The notes: generated by a model not told the origin, from the sequence alone. Counted from the first letter of the stretch, positions 41,127-49,837 are shown. The stretch is 64,000 bases of DNA from CAIZQW01 sp942493055 (GCA_942493055.1 OW818680.1:4154001-4218000), one strand, 5' to 3'. Made by a program: numbers and translations.

Positions 41127-41708
41127 TCAGAGGTTTTTCCACTCAAATGACTCAGCGATGAGATCGTAGCCAGGACGGTTGATGCGCTCGTCTTCATCAT
41201 ATCGCATTTCAATGATGACGACGGTTGCTTGGGGATTGCCCAGGCCAAAGACTCGGATACTTGCTATTCCGACAGCAAGAAAACCTCGCAGGTGTATTCC
41301 GTATCCCTTTTGTTTTCCCCACGTTTCAAAAGGCGTTTCAGTTCTGTTCAGCAGGAGTTTCTTCATCTTCTCCGCAATGGCATCAGCGCCCTCTTGCGGG
41401 GTGATCTGCGGATCAAAGAATTGTACGATGACTGAACCTTGAGCAGGAGCATCGATGCCGAAATAGGTGTCTAGATCATAATCCGGATCAGTCGTATCGA
41501 CCTTCCAGTTGCCAGGGTATTTGAAGGTGAAATATCGGCTGGAGATTTCTCTCGGATGCTGGATGTCAGCAGGCCTCGCCCTCTCAAATATTCCAACAGC
41601 AATCTCGCGTAAGGCGTGCGGCCCGAGCCAGCAGCCCAGAGCGATGAGTGCCGACAGCGCACTCAACCAGATGCACCCCAATACAATAAATATCGTTCGC
41701 TTCTTCAT
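41127..41708 (-). CDS. Membrane-anchored protein of unknown function
   Basis: A 193-residue protein with one N-terminal membrane segment (IFIVLGCIWLSALSALIALGCWL) and a soluble outside domain. FTFKYPGNWKVDTTDPDYD resembles the start of PsbP-like or DUF1795-type domains, which bind ligands in the periplasm, but this is a weak similarity. It stands alone on the minus strand between repeat regions. Confidence 0.6.
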   Translation of the reverse strand: MKKRTIFIVLGCIWLSALSALIALGCWLGPHALREIAVGIFERARPADIQHPREISSRYFTFKYPGNWKVDTTDPDYDLDTYFGIDAPAQGSVIVQFFDPQITPQEGADAIAEKMKKLLLNRTETPFETWGKQKGYGIHLRGFLAVGIASIRVFGLGNPQATVVIIEMRYDEDERINRPGYDLIAESFEWKNL

Positions 41709-41787
41709 GGTTTCTTTAGTTACAGGCCTTGGGCGGTAATAATTAAAAAATAGGTTCCTATTCTATCCTGAATATTGAAACAGTGAC

Positions 41788-42837
41788 TTAACGTGACAGA
41801 TTGGACAGTTTTTTAGGGTTGTTCGTTATTGGTTTATTCTCTTTCTTCTGAAGAAACGACTTTAAGGTTCCAGCTTTCTTTTGCCTGATCCACTCCTCAA
41901 TGCAGATAACTTCTTCCGTCATGTGTAGTTTGCGAAGTTGATCATAAGTAGAGATTACTTGGAGCGCTCCTTCGTATGCATGGTCCAGTTTATGTCCACC
42001 TCTGAGTTGGGGCTCGATATTGCCAGCTATATAAGCGGCCAAGAGCACGTGCCCCTGTTTGTATTCGCGGTCACCTATCCAGGGGCAGCTCTGGGCATCA
42101 ATATTTACAATTACATCTTCAGACTCCTGCGCAAAGTTCACGATGAGTCTCATGATTGCAAGTACCTGCTCGCTCGATGGATCCTTTTGAAATAGCTCGA
42201 TTGCTTTCAGAATGGATTGGGATGTTGAGCCTTTACTTCCTGCCCCGGCGTTTTTTAACATCTGGGATAGATCTGCGACGAGGTGCTCAGAGGTCTTGCG
42301 GCCATCTTCGATATCCTTCTTTGCGTAAGACAAGCGCGCTTTGACGAATCTGCCAGCAAACCCTGTGATGAAAGTTTCAGAGATCAGTTTTACACCATCA
42401 GTTGCATCTTTAACGTGAACAAATTCAAATTTGACCCATCTGAACTGAAATGGTCCTGTGGCTGGACGCACTCCCTGGTCTGTTTGTGTGAGATTCTTAT
42501 AGTCGCCTCGCTCCTGCATAAGCTCTAAAACTTTTTTAACGGATTGTGCCTCCTCTGTTACGAGCTTACTGTTATGACCTTTAGGAATATCGGCGACCTG
42601 CTTGTCGTAAACATAGATATCTGCCTTAGTTAAATCCTTGCCTTCATAACGCAAGGAGTACCCGAGGCCGGGTTCATCATAACTATGTGTTTTGTAAAAC
42701 GTTAACCCGCCCAGCGTTTGCGGGAATGTCAAGCCCGTATCAGGGTCTCTATAGGCTGGCGTGGCTCCCTCTTGGGCAATGATGTAGCTTGTAATCGTTG
42801 CTAGCAGTATAGCTGCGAGAGGTCCTGTTATTTTCAT
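41788..42837 (-). CDS. Exported protein of unknown function
   Basis: A 349-residue protein. Three ATG codons follow each other (42843, 42840, 42837); GGAG lies directly before the first, so the third, six bases away, is chosen. The signal peptide is MKITGPLAAILLATITSYIIAQ. The mature part has a beta-rich N-terminal domain (TGLTFPQTLGGLTFYKTHSY, LGYSLRYEG) and an alpha-helical C-terminus with a basic end (LQKKENKPITNNPKK). No family is recognised. It is the last of three minus-strand genes that start at 43646. Confidence 0.6.
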   Translation of the reverse strand: MKITGPLAAILLATITSYIIAQEGATPAYRDPDTGLTFPQTLGGLTFYKTHSYDEPGLGYSLRYEGKDLTKADIYVYDKQVADIPKGHNSKLVTEEAQSVKKVLELMQERGDYKNLTQTDQGVRPATGPFQFRWVKFEFVHVKDATDGVKLISETFITGFAGRFVKARLSYAKKDIEDGRKTSEHLVADLSQMLKNAGAGSKGSTSQSILKAIELFQKDPSSEQVLAIMRLIVNFAQESEDVIVNIDAQSCPWIGDREYKQGHVLLAAYIAGNIEPQLRGGHKLDHAYEGALQVISTYDQLRKLHMTEEVICIEEWIRQKKAGTLKSFLQKKENKPITNNPKKLSNLSR

Positions 42838-42876
42838 CATCATCTCCGATCTCAAAACGTGTTGAGTTAGTAGTGT

Positions 42877-43434
42877 TTATCTCTCGGGTTGTGGGTCATT
42901 TGCATGTTCCAGAGTGCAGGGCGTAACGACATAATCAATCCCTTTGTGATTACTTTTCTCTCGGGTTCCAACGAGATAAATCGGTGACAACCCCAGGTTC
43001 TTAAGTTTGTTGATCAGGTTTGTTCGAGATGTGTCGGAAACACGTGCATCGGCCCAGATCAGACAGGAAAAATTTTCATATTTGGCAATGCGATTTTTAA
43101 GAATAGTGTCCAAAATTGATTCAGGCATTCCCGCGTTATGGATGGAGAATCGTCCCTTGGCATCTAACTCAATCGACAGGTCTGCTGGAGTGTCGTTTTC
43201 AATGACGAGTCCGTTTTTCATGACAGGGAGTACAATGCCAGTATTTCGATCAGCGAGTTTTACATAACGATTGAGCGCGTTATCAGAATCCCAATAATCA
43301 ACCCAACGGCTATAAATATTAAAACGTAGTTCTTCTTGTGTGAGCCTGGACGGAAAAAAAACAAAGAAGCATACAGCGATTAAAGCGAACAGTGAAATGG
43401 CCACTGCATATTTTATTCGTGTTTGTTTTTTCAT
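42877..43434 (-). CDS. Membrane-anchored protein with ExbD/TolR-like periplasmic pattern
   Basis: A 185-residue protein with one N-terminal membrane segment (YAVAISLFALIAVCFFVFF). The C-terminal part (LSIELDAKGRFSIHNAGM ... LIWADARVSDTSRTNLINKL ... SPIYLVGTRE) has the beta-alpha pattern of ExbD/TolR periplasmic domains. The Asp in the membrane helix required for ExbD activity is absent, so it is not a proton-channel component. The function is unknown. Its ATG overlaps the stop of the 71-residue gene upstream. Confidence 0.6.
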   Translation of the reverse strand: MKKQTRIKYAVAISLFALIAVCFFVFFPSRLTQEELRFNIYSRWVDYWDSDNALNRYVKLADRNTGIVLPVMKNGLVIENDTPADLSIELDAKGRFSIHNAGMPESILDTILKNRIAKYENFSCLIWADARVSDTSRTNLINKLKNLGLSPIYLVGTREKSNHKGIDYVVTPCTLEHANDPQPER

Positions 43435-43646
43435 TTCTTTTCAAGCACAACCGTAATCCATCCCCTTACGCAGAGGCCGTCGGAGTTGCCGCCAAAGCTG
43501 TGCAGGTTGGTGATGGTCCAGCCTTCTGCTAGGAAATCCTTAAGATGTTCCTCGACAAGGCCGTGCTTGTCACCGTATGACCCTACAAGCATCCTGCCTT
43601 GACCATAGGCCGAATTATCTAAATAGATCGTTACAAGTTTCTGCAT
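43431..43646 (-). CDS. Small conserved-looking protein of unknown function
   Basis: A 71-residue cytosolic protein (MQKLVTIYLDNSAYGQGRM ... EEHLKDFLAEGWTITNLHSF ... CVRGWITVVLEKK). It has a balanced composition and its stop overlaps the next start (ATGA), which supports a real gene heading the three-gene operon. The layout, with a DUF4177-like core in which a strand is followed by HLKDFLAEGW, suggests a small beta-alpha-beta fold. The assignment is tentative. Confidence 0.6.
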   Translation of the reverse strand: MQKLVTIYLDNSAYGQGRMLVGSYGDKHGLVEEHLKDFLAEGWTITNLHSFGGNSDGLCVRGWITVVLEKK

Positions 43647-43744
43647 ACGTACATTCTCCTGCTGGCAACCTTGCCAGTCGTGCGCTTATCATTTCGCTTT
43701 ATGCCGTAAAAATCAAGCGAAACTTGCCTATAACTTGTTTTGTT

Positions 43745-43982
43745 TTAACCGCAAAAACCGCAAAGAGATTGCGCGGCTATCTCATCCGCCTCACCCGTGG
43801 ATACACGGACGGCGGAATGGATAGCCGCGCAGATGAATACTGATTCCATATCCATCAGTGAAAAACAAGTCTTTCGCTGATGGATATTTGATGCTATTCC
43901 GCGCAAATGTTCGCTCCGCCGTCCATGTATTCATGGGCGAGGCGGGCGTGACATTTGCGCTCTTGTAGCGGTTTTTGCGGTA
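43745..43982. mobile_element. Three-stem palindromic element, copy 1
   Basis: Ends TTAACCGCAAAAACCGCAAA and GCGGTTTTTGCGGTA are inverted repeats. Between them are three hairpins: GCGCGGCTATC/GATAGCCGCGC (43771-43830), ATATCCATCAG/CTGATGGATAT (43849-43887), and GCGCAAATGT/ACATTTGCGC (43901-43960). A full copy in inverted orientation lies at 47451-47690, so the two flank the HzsA-related gene. The gap 43647-44018 holds nothing else but GCCGTAAAAATCAAGCGAAA at 43702. Confidence 0.85.
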
Positions 43983-44018
43983 CGAATTAAGATGTGTTTA
44001 CCCTGATGTGTAAAGCTA

Positions 44019-47000
44019 CTATTGGGGTTCGCAGAAGAAACGCACTTCGTCGAGGCCGATATAATTGTCGCGTCCAGGATACTTGGAGGTCACGTAGATC
44101 TGGAGGTAGCGCGTCTTGACGGGCTTGGAAAAGAAGAGGGATGAGCCTTTGTAGTCTTCCGTCCCTGTGGGTTGCGGGAAGGTCAGGGCATCCACAAGCG
44201 TGCCCCACAGCTTGCCCATTTCTGCATACTCCGCTCCGTTGGGAGGCAGACGTGTGCCGGCATAGATCTGCGCACTCTGGATGTTGCGATGGCGCTCCGT
44301 GGTGGCGTGGTTGTAGCCCCAGTAATGCAGGCCGCGTACAGTAACCACTTCGCCCAGGTCAAAGGTGATCCAGGTGTTGGTCGCGTCATAGTTCAGCCAG
44401 ACATCGTTCCCGTCGCTCCACATCGCCGTGGAGACCGTGGAGTTGGTGGTGACCTCTCCAGCAGGGGAACATCCCGAACCGTTGAGGGTGTTGCGCGCAG
44501 ATGAACCTCTTTTTGAATAGGTGCTTTGCGCTGTTGCAGCGACAGGTGCTCGGAAGAGTTTGTTAATGACTTTCTTCACCTCGTTACTAAAGATTACTGG
44601 GGCAATAATATTGCCATTTTCATCGCGTGGCAGACGGCTCTCGACCGTCGGAAATTCGTCCTGACGATAGGCGCGGTTGATGAGCGGTGCGGTCCGCGTG
44701 CGAGGACGATAGGGGGACTGCGCATAGACGTCCTGCACGGTTTCAGGATCGCGCGGCGGATAGTTGGATTGGCTAAATAGCGGATCTTCCGGATCAGGAT
44801 CATCCATGGTGCGCACCTCCTGTTCGCCACGGTAGGGACAGAGCGTATCGACCCAGAGGATCAGTTTGAACAGGCTGTTTTCATCGACCTTGACCTCGTG
44901 ATGTTTGCCGCTGCTGGCGATGGCGATGAGGCGGCTGTTGGCCGAGAGTTTGGTCATGGCCGGCAAGGTACGATAATCTTCAGGCCTCCAAGGATGCGCC
45001 TCGGCCAGGATCGTATCCGCAATGCCGCCCTCGCATACGCCTGGGAAGGCGCCAATCTGGCGCTTCTTTCCCAGTGTCAATGTCAGATAGGGCTCCGGGA
45101 AGGTGCCCCCGTCTACGCTCCTGCGCAAGGTCAGGTCCAGCTTCTCTTTCCCTTTGCCGTTCCCTTGATGGCATTTGCCGCAGTAGGTGTCCAGAATAGG
45201 TTGGATGTCGCGTTCATATCCGAGCGAGTAACTTGCTCCCATCGGATAGGGTTTCAGTTTGGCCGGCGGCTTTTGCAAGGCGTCTCCCTTTGCGACCACG
45301 GAGCCTGCGCTGCCTGCCTCGTGACAGCCTGTACAGCCGCGATTCTCACCGGGCATCAGGTTCGTGAAGGAGCGCATCGTGTGGAGGGCGCGATGATTTT
45401 CATCCAGGACTTGGAAGTGAAGGGTCACGCACGGCGGTGCCTCAAAGAAGACCGAGCCGTCCGCCTCGATCGGGACTGTGCCTAAGACGCGTTTGACCCC
45501 GTCGTTGTGCGTCACGGACATTACAGGCCCTGAGTGCATGTGCGCGGGATGACCTGGATGATCCACGTCCTGTAATTTTTTTCCGAGCGTGAAGGTGATA
45601 TGATCAATCGTGAGCACGCGAAGGAATTTGCCCTTCTGACGCAGGTTGGCGGCCGCGCCTTGAAAGATGTCCGCACTGTAGAAGGTCCCGCTCTTGACAG
45701 GTGCCTTGTCCTTCTGCGCGCCTGCCCATTGAATCTGGTCAGGGATGATCGGTGGCTTCTGCCGTGGAATCACGGGCATGGGGTAGAGCAGATTGTAGGT
45801 GCCGGAGTAGATAAGTTCGCGGTTGCCATAGATGTCCATCAGGTAAATGCAGAAGGGCGTGCTGGCGGGATGCGCATTCTCTCCCCACACGGTACGATAC
45901 CGCTGACGGGCAGAGACGAGGAAGAGTTCCTTGCTCAGCGGATAAGGCGACTTATAGCCGCCAAACTTTCCTTCAACATGATAAAGCGGCGTCTCCTGGC
46001 GTTCAGCTGGCCCGTTGCCCACCTCCGCCCACGGGGTGTCCCAGGTGACCTTGGTCAGTCCGTCCGGATAGTTGAGCCCTTTCGTGCGGTCAACAATACC
46101 GATGCTGGCGTTATAGACCAGATGGTGTCCGTGTCCTGCGAACATGACGCGATGGTCTCCGGGAATCGGATGCGCCTCCATCAGCATATCCGGCCAGTAA
46201 CTCTGATTGCCCCAGTAGACGCTGGTGCCTGTGCCATCGGGATTGACGGTCCACAGACTTTGAATGCGCATCAGCTCCTTGTCCGTGTACTCCCAGCGCG
46301 TATAGAGGATGCGTCCGTCCTGCAGCAGGGTCGGTGTATATTCCGGTTCATTGCCGCCGCTCAGGATATAGATGTTCTTGCCGTCTGCATCGCAACGCGC
46401 GACCAAGGTGCTGGGGTGTCCCACGGTGCACCGCGCATAACTGTTGCCCCGGTTGGTCAGGAAGACAATCTTTCCGTCCGGCAGATAGATGGGGTCCATG
46501 TCGTCATAACTGCCTGACGTGAGCTGACGCAGTCCTGTGCCATCCACATTGATTTCATACAGGTGGAAAACGCGTTCACCTTTGGGACGGAAACAGAAGA
46601 GAATATTCTTTGCGTCAAACGATACTTCCGGCCGCCAGAACCAGCCTGATCCTGTCTCGGGCGCGACACGTGTGAGCTTGCCTCCGGGATTCAGTCCGTC
46701 CAGCATCAGCAGGCGTCCGCAGTTCAGTTGCGCCTGCGGGTAGACACGGTGCATGGATTCGTGCGGGTAGCGTTCAGGCACATCGATGAAGAGCAGCTTT
46801 GAAAAGTTGATAACCGGATCTTTGAACATGATCTGACGTTTGAGCGTCCGGATCTTCAGATAGAGGTCAGTCAGTTGGTTGGTCGTTGCAGTTGTTGAAA
46901 GCGCAGCGAGCTCTTTTTCCAAATTGTTCAGACGTTCAGTATCAGCCTTCAAGAGCTGCGGGTCCATGCGCGCGCTGTAACGCTCGATCATCTGGCGTGT

Positions 47001-47219
47001 CCAGGTGATCTCTTCCGTGGCGCGTGTCAATGGAGCTACGTTTTCCATGCGGAAGAGCCAGTCCGCGCGCAAGAGGTCATCAGCCTCCTTTTCGTTCAGC
47101 GTCCGCGTCACAGGCTCTTTCGGTCCGTTGTCCTGATAGGGGAACTCAGTTGTCTGCGCAAAGCAGAAACATCCGCTAGCGCACAGGATCAGCGCCATCA
47201 ATGGTCCGTTCATCTTCAT
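44019..47219 (-). CDS. HzsA-related propeller protein with c-type haem motifs and discoidin-like C-terminus
   Basis: A 1066-residue exported protein. The ATG at 47219 has AAGGGGGAA upstream and gives the signal peptide MKMNGPLMALILCASGCFCFA; the frame extends to 47291. The middle resembles the hydrazine-synthase alpha family: TolB-like propeller blades (WFWRPEVSFDAKNILFCFRP, YDDMDPIYLPDGKIVFLTNR) followed by two CxxCH haem sites, GCTGCHE (near 45316-45342) and YCGKCHQ (near 45166-45190). The C-terminal 150 residues form a discoidin/F5-8 type domain (VTVRGLHYWGYNHATTERHRN, TRYLQIYVTSKYPGRDNYIGLDEVRFF). Family members in PVC bacteria are not anammox enzymes; carbohydrate-linked electron transfer is a guess. 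Confidence 0.85.
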   Translation of the reverse strand: MKMNGPLMALILCASGCFCFAQTTEFPYQDNGPKEPVTRTLNEKEADDLLRADWLFRMENVAPLTRATEEITWTRQMIERYSARMDPQLLKADTERLNNLEKELAALSTTATTNQLTDLYLKIRTLKRQIMFKDPVINFSKLLFIDVPERYPHESMHRVYPQAQLNCGRLLMLDGLNPGGKLTRVAPETGSGWFWRPEVSFDAKNILFCFRPKGERVFHLYEINVDGTGLRQLTSGSYDDMDPIYLPDGKIVFLTNRGNSYARCTVGHPSTLVARCDADGKNIYILSGGNEPEYTPTLLQDGRILYTRWEYTDKELMRIQSLWTVNPDGTGTSVYWGNQSYWPDMLMEAHPIPGDHRVMFAGHGHHLVYNASIGIVDRTKGLNYPDGLTKVTWDTPWAEVGNGPAERQETPLYHVEGKFGGYKSPYPLSKELFLVSARQRYRTVWGENAHPASTPFCIYLMDIYGNRELIYSGTYNLLYPMPVIPRQKPPIIPDQIQWAGAQKDKAPVKSGTFYSADIFQGAAANLRQKGKFLRVLTIDHITFTLGKKLQDVDHPGHPAHMHSGPVMSVTHNDGVKRVLGTVPIEADGSVFFEAPPCVTLHFQVLDENHRALHTMRSFTNLMPGENRGCTGCHEAGSAGSVVAKGDALQKPPAKLKPYPMGASYSLGYERDIQPILDTYCGKCHQGNGKGKEKLDLTLRRSVDGGTFPEPYLTLTLGKKRQIGAFPGVCEGGIADTILAEAHPWRPEDYRTLPAMTKLSANSRLIAIASSGKHHEVKVDENSLFKLILWVDTLCPYRGEQEVRTMDDPDPEDPLFSQSNYPPRDPETVQDVYAQSPYRPRTRTAPLINRAYRQDEFPTVESRLPRDENGNIIAPVIFSNEVKKVINKLFRAPVAATAQSTYSKRGSSARNTLNGSGCSPAGEVTTNSTVSTAMWSDGNDVWLNYDATNTWITFDLGEVVTVRGLHYWGYNHATTERHRNIQSAQIYAGTRLPPNGAEYAEMGKLWGTLVDALTFPQPTGTEDYKGSSLFFSKPVKTRYLQIYVTSKYPGRDNYIGLDEVRFFCEPQ

Positions 47220-47450
47220 GGTATTTCCCCCTTCATCGAGACAGTGATCATCCATTAAACTGGCAACTTCCCGTAACATATTGAAGACCATTTAACCACA
47301 CATGTGAAAGAAGATGCAATGCCGATTTTATTCAGTGTTGAAGATTGGTATTTTCGCACGCGCTTCAAGCAGATTGCTTGGGCATTGGATCCACTGGGAT
47401 AATTGAATTTAAAACTGTCCATAGGTGATAAGCTAAGAAGGAAATACTTT

Positions 47451-47690
47451 TTTCGCAAAAGCCGCGAAGAAGAGCGCAAATGTCACGCCCGCCTCACCCA
47501 TGAATACATGGACGGCGGAGCGAACATTTGCGCGGGGCAATCTCAAATATCCATCAGCGAAAAACTTGTTTTTCGCTGATGGATATGAAATCAGTATTCA
47601 TCTGCGCGGCTATCCATTCCGCCGTCCGTGTATCCACGGGTGAGGCGGATGAGATAGCCGCGCAATCTTTTTGCGGTTTTTGCGGTAAAA
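47451..47690. mobile_element. Three-stem palindromic element, copy 2 (inverted)
   Basis: This is the reverse complement of the element at 43745-43982 over its length, with the same three stems in opposite order (GCGCAAATGT, ATATCCATCAG, GCGCGGCTAT). It ends in TTTTTGCGGTTTTTGCGGTA. The gap 47220-47742 holds this element and about 230 nt of leader of the HzsA-related gene; no other gene is seen. Confidence 0.85.
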
Positions 47691-47742
47691 TGATTTTAGA
47701 GCGAAGTTTTGCAAATTGCCATCTTCTGGGGCGTGGCAATGT

Positions 47743-48870
47743 TTATTTCAGCTCTGCCGTCGCACCTGGCTTGAGCACGGAGCGCAGGGCTTTGAGAAAT
47801 TGGCCGTCGGGATCGCCTTGGGTGGGTGCGATATATCCGCCTTCGCCAAATTCGTTCCAGGCATAGATCAGCACGATCCGCTCGGCAGTGGTCTGCTCGG
47901 GATGCTTGTCCATCCACTCGATCGCCTTGCGCATGAACTCCGCCAGTTGTTCCGGCTTGCGGTCCGGATAGAACCAGCCGGGTTTCTGATCCAGGCCGTC
48001 CGGGCCTTCCCACGGACGCTTGTCCCAGCCTGCTGTGATGATCGGCATGTAGGGCTGCTCGGGCGTGCCGCGCCACTGGGCCACGTTTCCGGCGATCAAC
48101 TCTGTGTACGTGTGTTGCTCAGAGCCTGCCGTGTATCCCATGTTGATGTTGTAATGCGTGCGGTGGGTGTAGAGTTCCGGCGATCCGCCTGAGCATCCGG
48201 CAAGGGCCAGACCCGACAGGCCGGCTTTCTTTGCGCTCTCCTGCATGGCGGCAAAACCGTCCTTGTCGCTCCCCTTGGCATTGAAGATGACGATCAGCGG
48301 CTTCCCTCCGACGGTGACGTGCTGTTTGTGCTTGAGATAGGGCATCCAGAACTCGCCGGCCTGCTTCCAGTTCTCCGTGCCTGTGATCTCATGCCCCTGA
48401 TGGTTGGCGACCAAAAGAGCGAATTTCATGCGGTGGTTGTTCTTTGCCTTGAGGAAGAGGTCGAGGCAGGTGTGCTTGGAGTCCTCCATGATCCGCTGGG
48501 TGTTGATCGGTTTCTTGTCGTCGCTCCAGTACCAGCAGAAGAGGAAGAAGTCGATGCCATTGTCCGCTGCAAGGTCGATCTGCTTCTCCATGATTTCCAG
48601 TGAATCATCGCGCCAGCCCCAGATCGGTTCGCGCTCGCTGAACTCCTGGAGCATCCGCTTGGTCAAGTGGCTCGGCGCATTTTTGGCCCATGGCTGCTCG
48701 GGGTCATTGGCAAAGCGGTTCTTCCCAGCCCAGCCATCGAAATAATAGGCGCCCACCATGGCTTTCGCCTTCGGTTCTTCCCTGCTGGCATCTGCCGCAC
48801 TCACCGCAAGCGACAGCAGTGATATCCCGATGACAGCGACTGTTTTAATCTCATTTCCAATGTTTCTCAT
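47743..48870 (-). CDS. Exported GH99-like (WbsX family) protein
   Basis: A 375-residue protein with a signal peptide (TVAVIGISLLSLAVSAADA). AMVGAYYFDGWAGKNRF, MEKQIDLAADNGIDFFLFCWYW, GGKPLIVIFNAKG and the late VLIYAWNEFGEGGYIAPTQ are signatures of the WbsX/GH99-like family. The Glu pair in the WNEFGEG block is the presumed catalytic or binding site. WbsX proteins occur in polysaccharide synthesis and, when exported as here, in polysaccharide degradation. It is likely part of the degradative set with GH2-like, GH16 and the sulfatase. Confidence 0.88.
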   Translation of the reverse strand: MRNIGNEIKTVAVIGISLLSLAVSAADASREEPKAKAMVGAYYFDGWAGKNRFANDPEQPWAKNAPSHLTKRMLQEFSEREPIWGWRDDSLEIMEKQIDLAADNGIDFFLFCWYWSDDKKPINTQRIMEDSKHTCLDLFLKAKNNHRMKFALLVANHQGHEITGTENWKQAGEFWMPYLKHKQHVTVGGKPLIVIFNAKGSDKDGFAAMQESAKKAGLSGLALAGCSGGSPELYTHRTHYNINMGYTAGSEQHTYTELIAGNVAQWRGTPEQPYMPIITAGWDKRPWEGPDGLDQKPGWFYPDRKPEQLAEFMRKAIEWMDKHPEQTTAERIVLIYAWNEFGEGGYIAPTQGDPDGQFLKALRSVLKPGATAELK

Positions 48871-48989
48871 GTTGTGTTCCCTTCATTCTAAAACGAATAG
48901 TCGTATTTAACCACAAAGAGCACATAGAGCGCAAAGATAAAACAATGCCACGGGGAGTATAGGACGCATCTACGATTTGTTTCAACCCA

Positions 48990-49172
48990 TGGGTGTATAG
49001 GTGCCTCGCCTGCACATTCTCCTGGGCGTATAGGCGTCCCCGCCTGTACACTTTAAGCCAAAACCGTTGCTGGAGGCGTCCGGCAGCGGCCGGACCGCCA
49101 GTGCACAGGCGGGGACGCCTATGCGCCCAGGGGGCCTGCTGCTGCATAGGCGAGCCTATACGCCCAGCCTCC
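48990..49172. mobile_element. Long GC-rich hairpin element
   Basis: A 32-nt left arm (49021-49052, starting CCTGGGCGTATAGGCGTCCC) and a right arm (49100-49131) pair with two mismatches. The loop contains GTCCGGCAGCGGCCGGAC, nearly the same as GTCCGGCAGCCGCCGGAC at 61219-61236. Flanks carry partial copies such as ATAGGCGAGCCTATACGCCC (49147-49166). The gap 48871-49268 holds this element and the vapB promoter. Confidence 0.75.
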
Positions 49173-49232
49173 CCGCCCAGTCAACAGGTCAATGAATCGC
49201 AGATGCACCTGCTTAACCCTTCAGCTGGATGC

Positions 49233-49271
49233 TTGACTTATGCATCAGTATATGTCATATTGTGATGCATG
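49233..49271 (+). promoter_or_regulatory. vapBC promoter with overlapping operator; probable leaderless mRNA
   Basis: TTGACT (49233-49238), 17 nt, CATATT (49256-49261). The inverted repeat TATGCATCA ... TGATGCATGA spans 49239-49272 and covers the spacer, the -10 and the start codon, as expected for autorepression by VapBC. The expected start site is within a base or two of the ATG at 49269, so the message has no room for a Shine-Dalgarno. Confidence 0.6.
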
Positions 49272-49463
49272 AGAACAACGCTCAATATAGATGACAGGCT
49301 GCTCAAGGACGCATCCCGGCTTACCGGAGTACGGGAGAAGACCGCTCTGGTCCGAATCGGACTGGAGACGCTCATTGCCCGCCAGAGCGCGCAACGTTTG
49401 GCGGTGCTCGGTGGAACAGAACCGCAGGCTCGACAGGTCCCCCGGCGGAGACCGCCACTGTGA
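49269..49463 (+). CDS. vapB: VapB-type antitoxin
   Basis: A 64-residue antitoxin. MRTTLNIDDRLLKDASRLTG is the DNA-binding ribbon-helix-helix start, ALVRIGLETLIARQSAQRLAVLGG the second helix, and the short basic tail would wrap around the toxin. It neutralises VapC and represses the operon with it at the overlapping palindrome upstream. Its TGA overlaps the GTG start of vapC. An ATG at 49265 is out of frame. Confidence 0.88.
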   Translation: MRTTLNIDDRLLKDASRLTGVREKTALVRIGLETLIARQSAQRLAVLGGTEPQARQVPRRRPPL

Positions 49464-49837
49464 TCCTCGTTGATTCTTCAATCTGGATGGATCACTTTCG
49501 CAAGCAGAACTCGCATTTAATTTCGCTGCTGGAGAGGGATGAAGCGTGTATCCACCCGTTCGTGATCGGTGAAGTGGCCTGTGGCAACCTGAAGAACAGA
49601 AAAGAGATCATAGCCCTCCTTCATGCGCTTCCAGATGTTCAGAAAGCTGACGATGACGAAATCCTTTTCTTCATTGAGCGACATCAGCTGAATGGACGCG
49701 GAGTCGGTTTGATCGATATTCACCTGCTTGCCGCATGCCTCATGGCGAGATGCCGCCTCTGGACAGGCGATAAGCGGTTGCAAGAGGTTGCTCGGGAGAT
49801 GCATATTGAACATAGCACCCTATCTTCTGCTGGCTAG
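49460..49837 (+). CDS. vapC: VapC toxin, PIN-domain ribonuclease
   Basis: A 125-residue PIN-domain RNase with the family's usual length. The GTG start overlaps the antitoxin stop. Acidic active-site residues are present: ILVDSSIWMDHF (Asp5), PFVIGEVACGNL (Glu), GVGLIDIHLLAACL (Asp) and LWTGDKRLQEVA (Asp). It cleaves RNA (in known members tRNA or rRNA) when free of VapB. It is probably functional; all catalytic positions are kept. Confidence 0.92.
   Translation: MILVDSSIWMDHFRKQNSHLISLLERDEACIHPFVIGEVACGNLKNRKEIIALLHALPDVQKADDDEILFFIERHQLNGRGVGLIDIHLLAACLMARCRLWTGDKRLQEVAREMHIEHSTLSSAG

Noticed and set aside
43745..43982. Three hairpins taken as a tRNA or structured RNA gene
   Set aside because: Stem lengths and loops do not fit tRNA; the inverted second copy and terminal repeats fit a mobile palindromic element better.
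44019..47219. Hydrazine synthase and an anammox lifestyle
   Set aside because: Only the propeller/haem core resembles the alpha subunit; beta and gamma subunits and other anammox genes are absent, and the neighbours are glycan-degrading genes.
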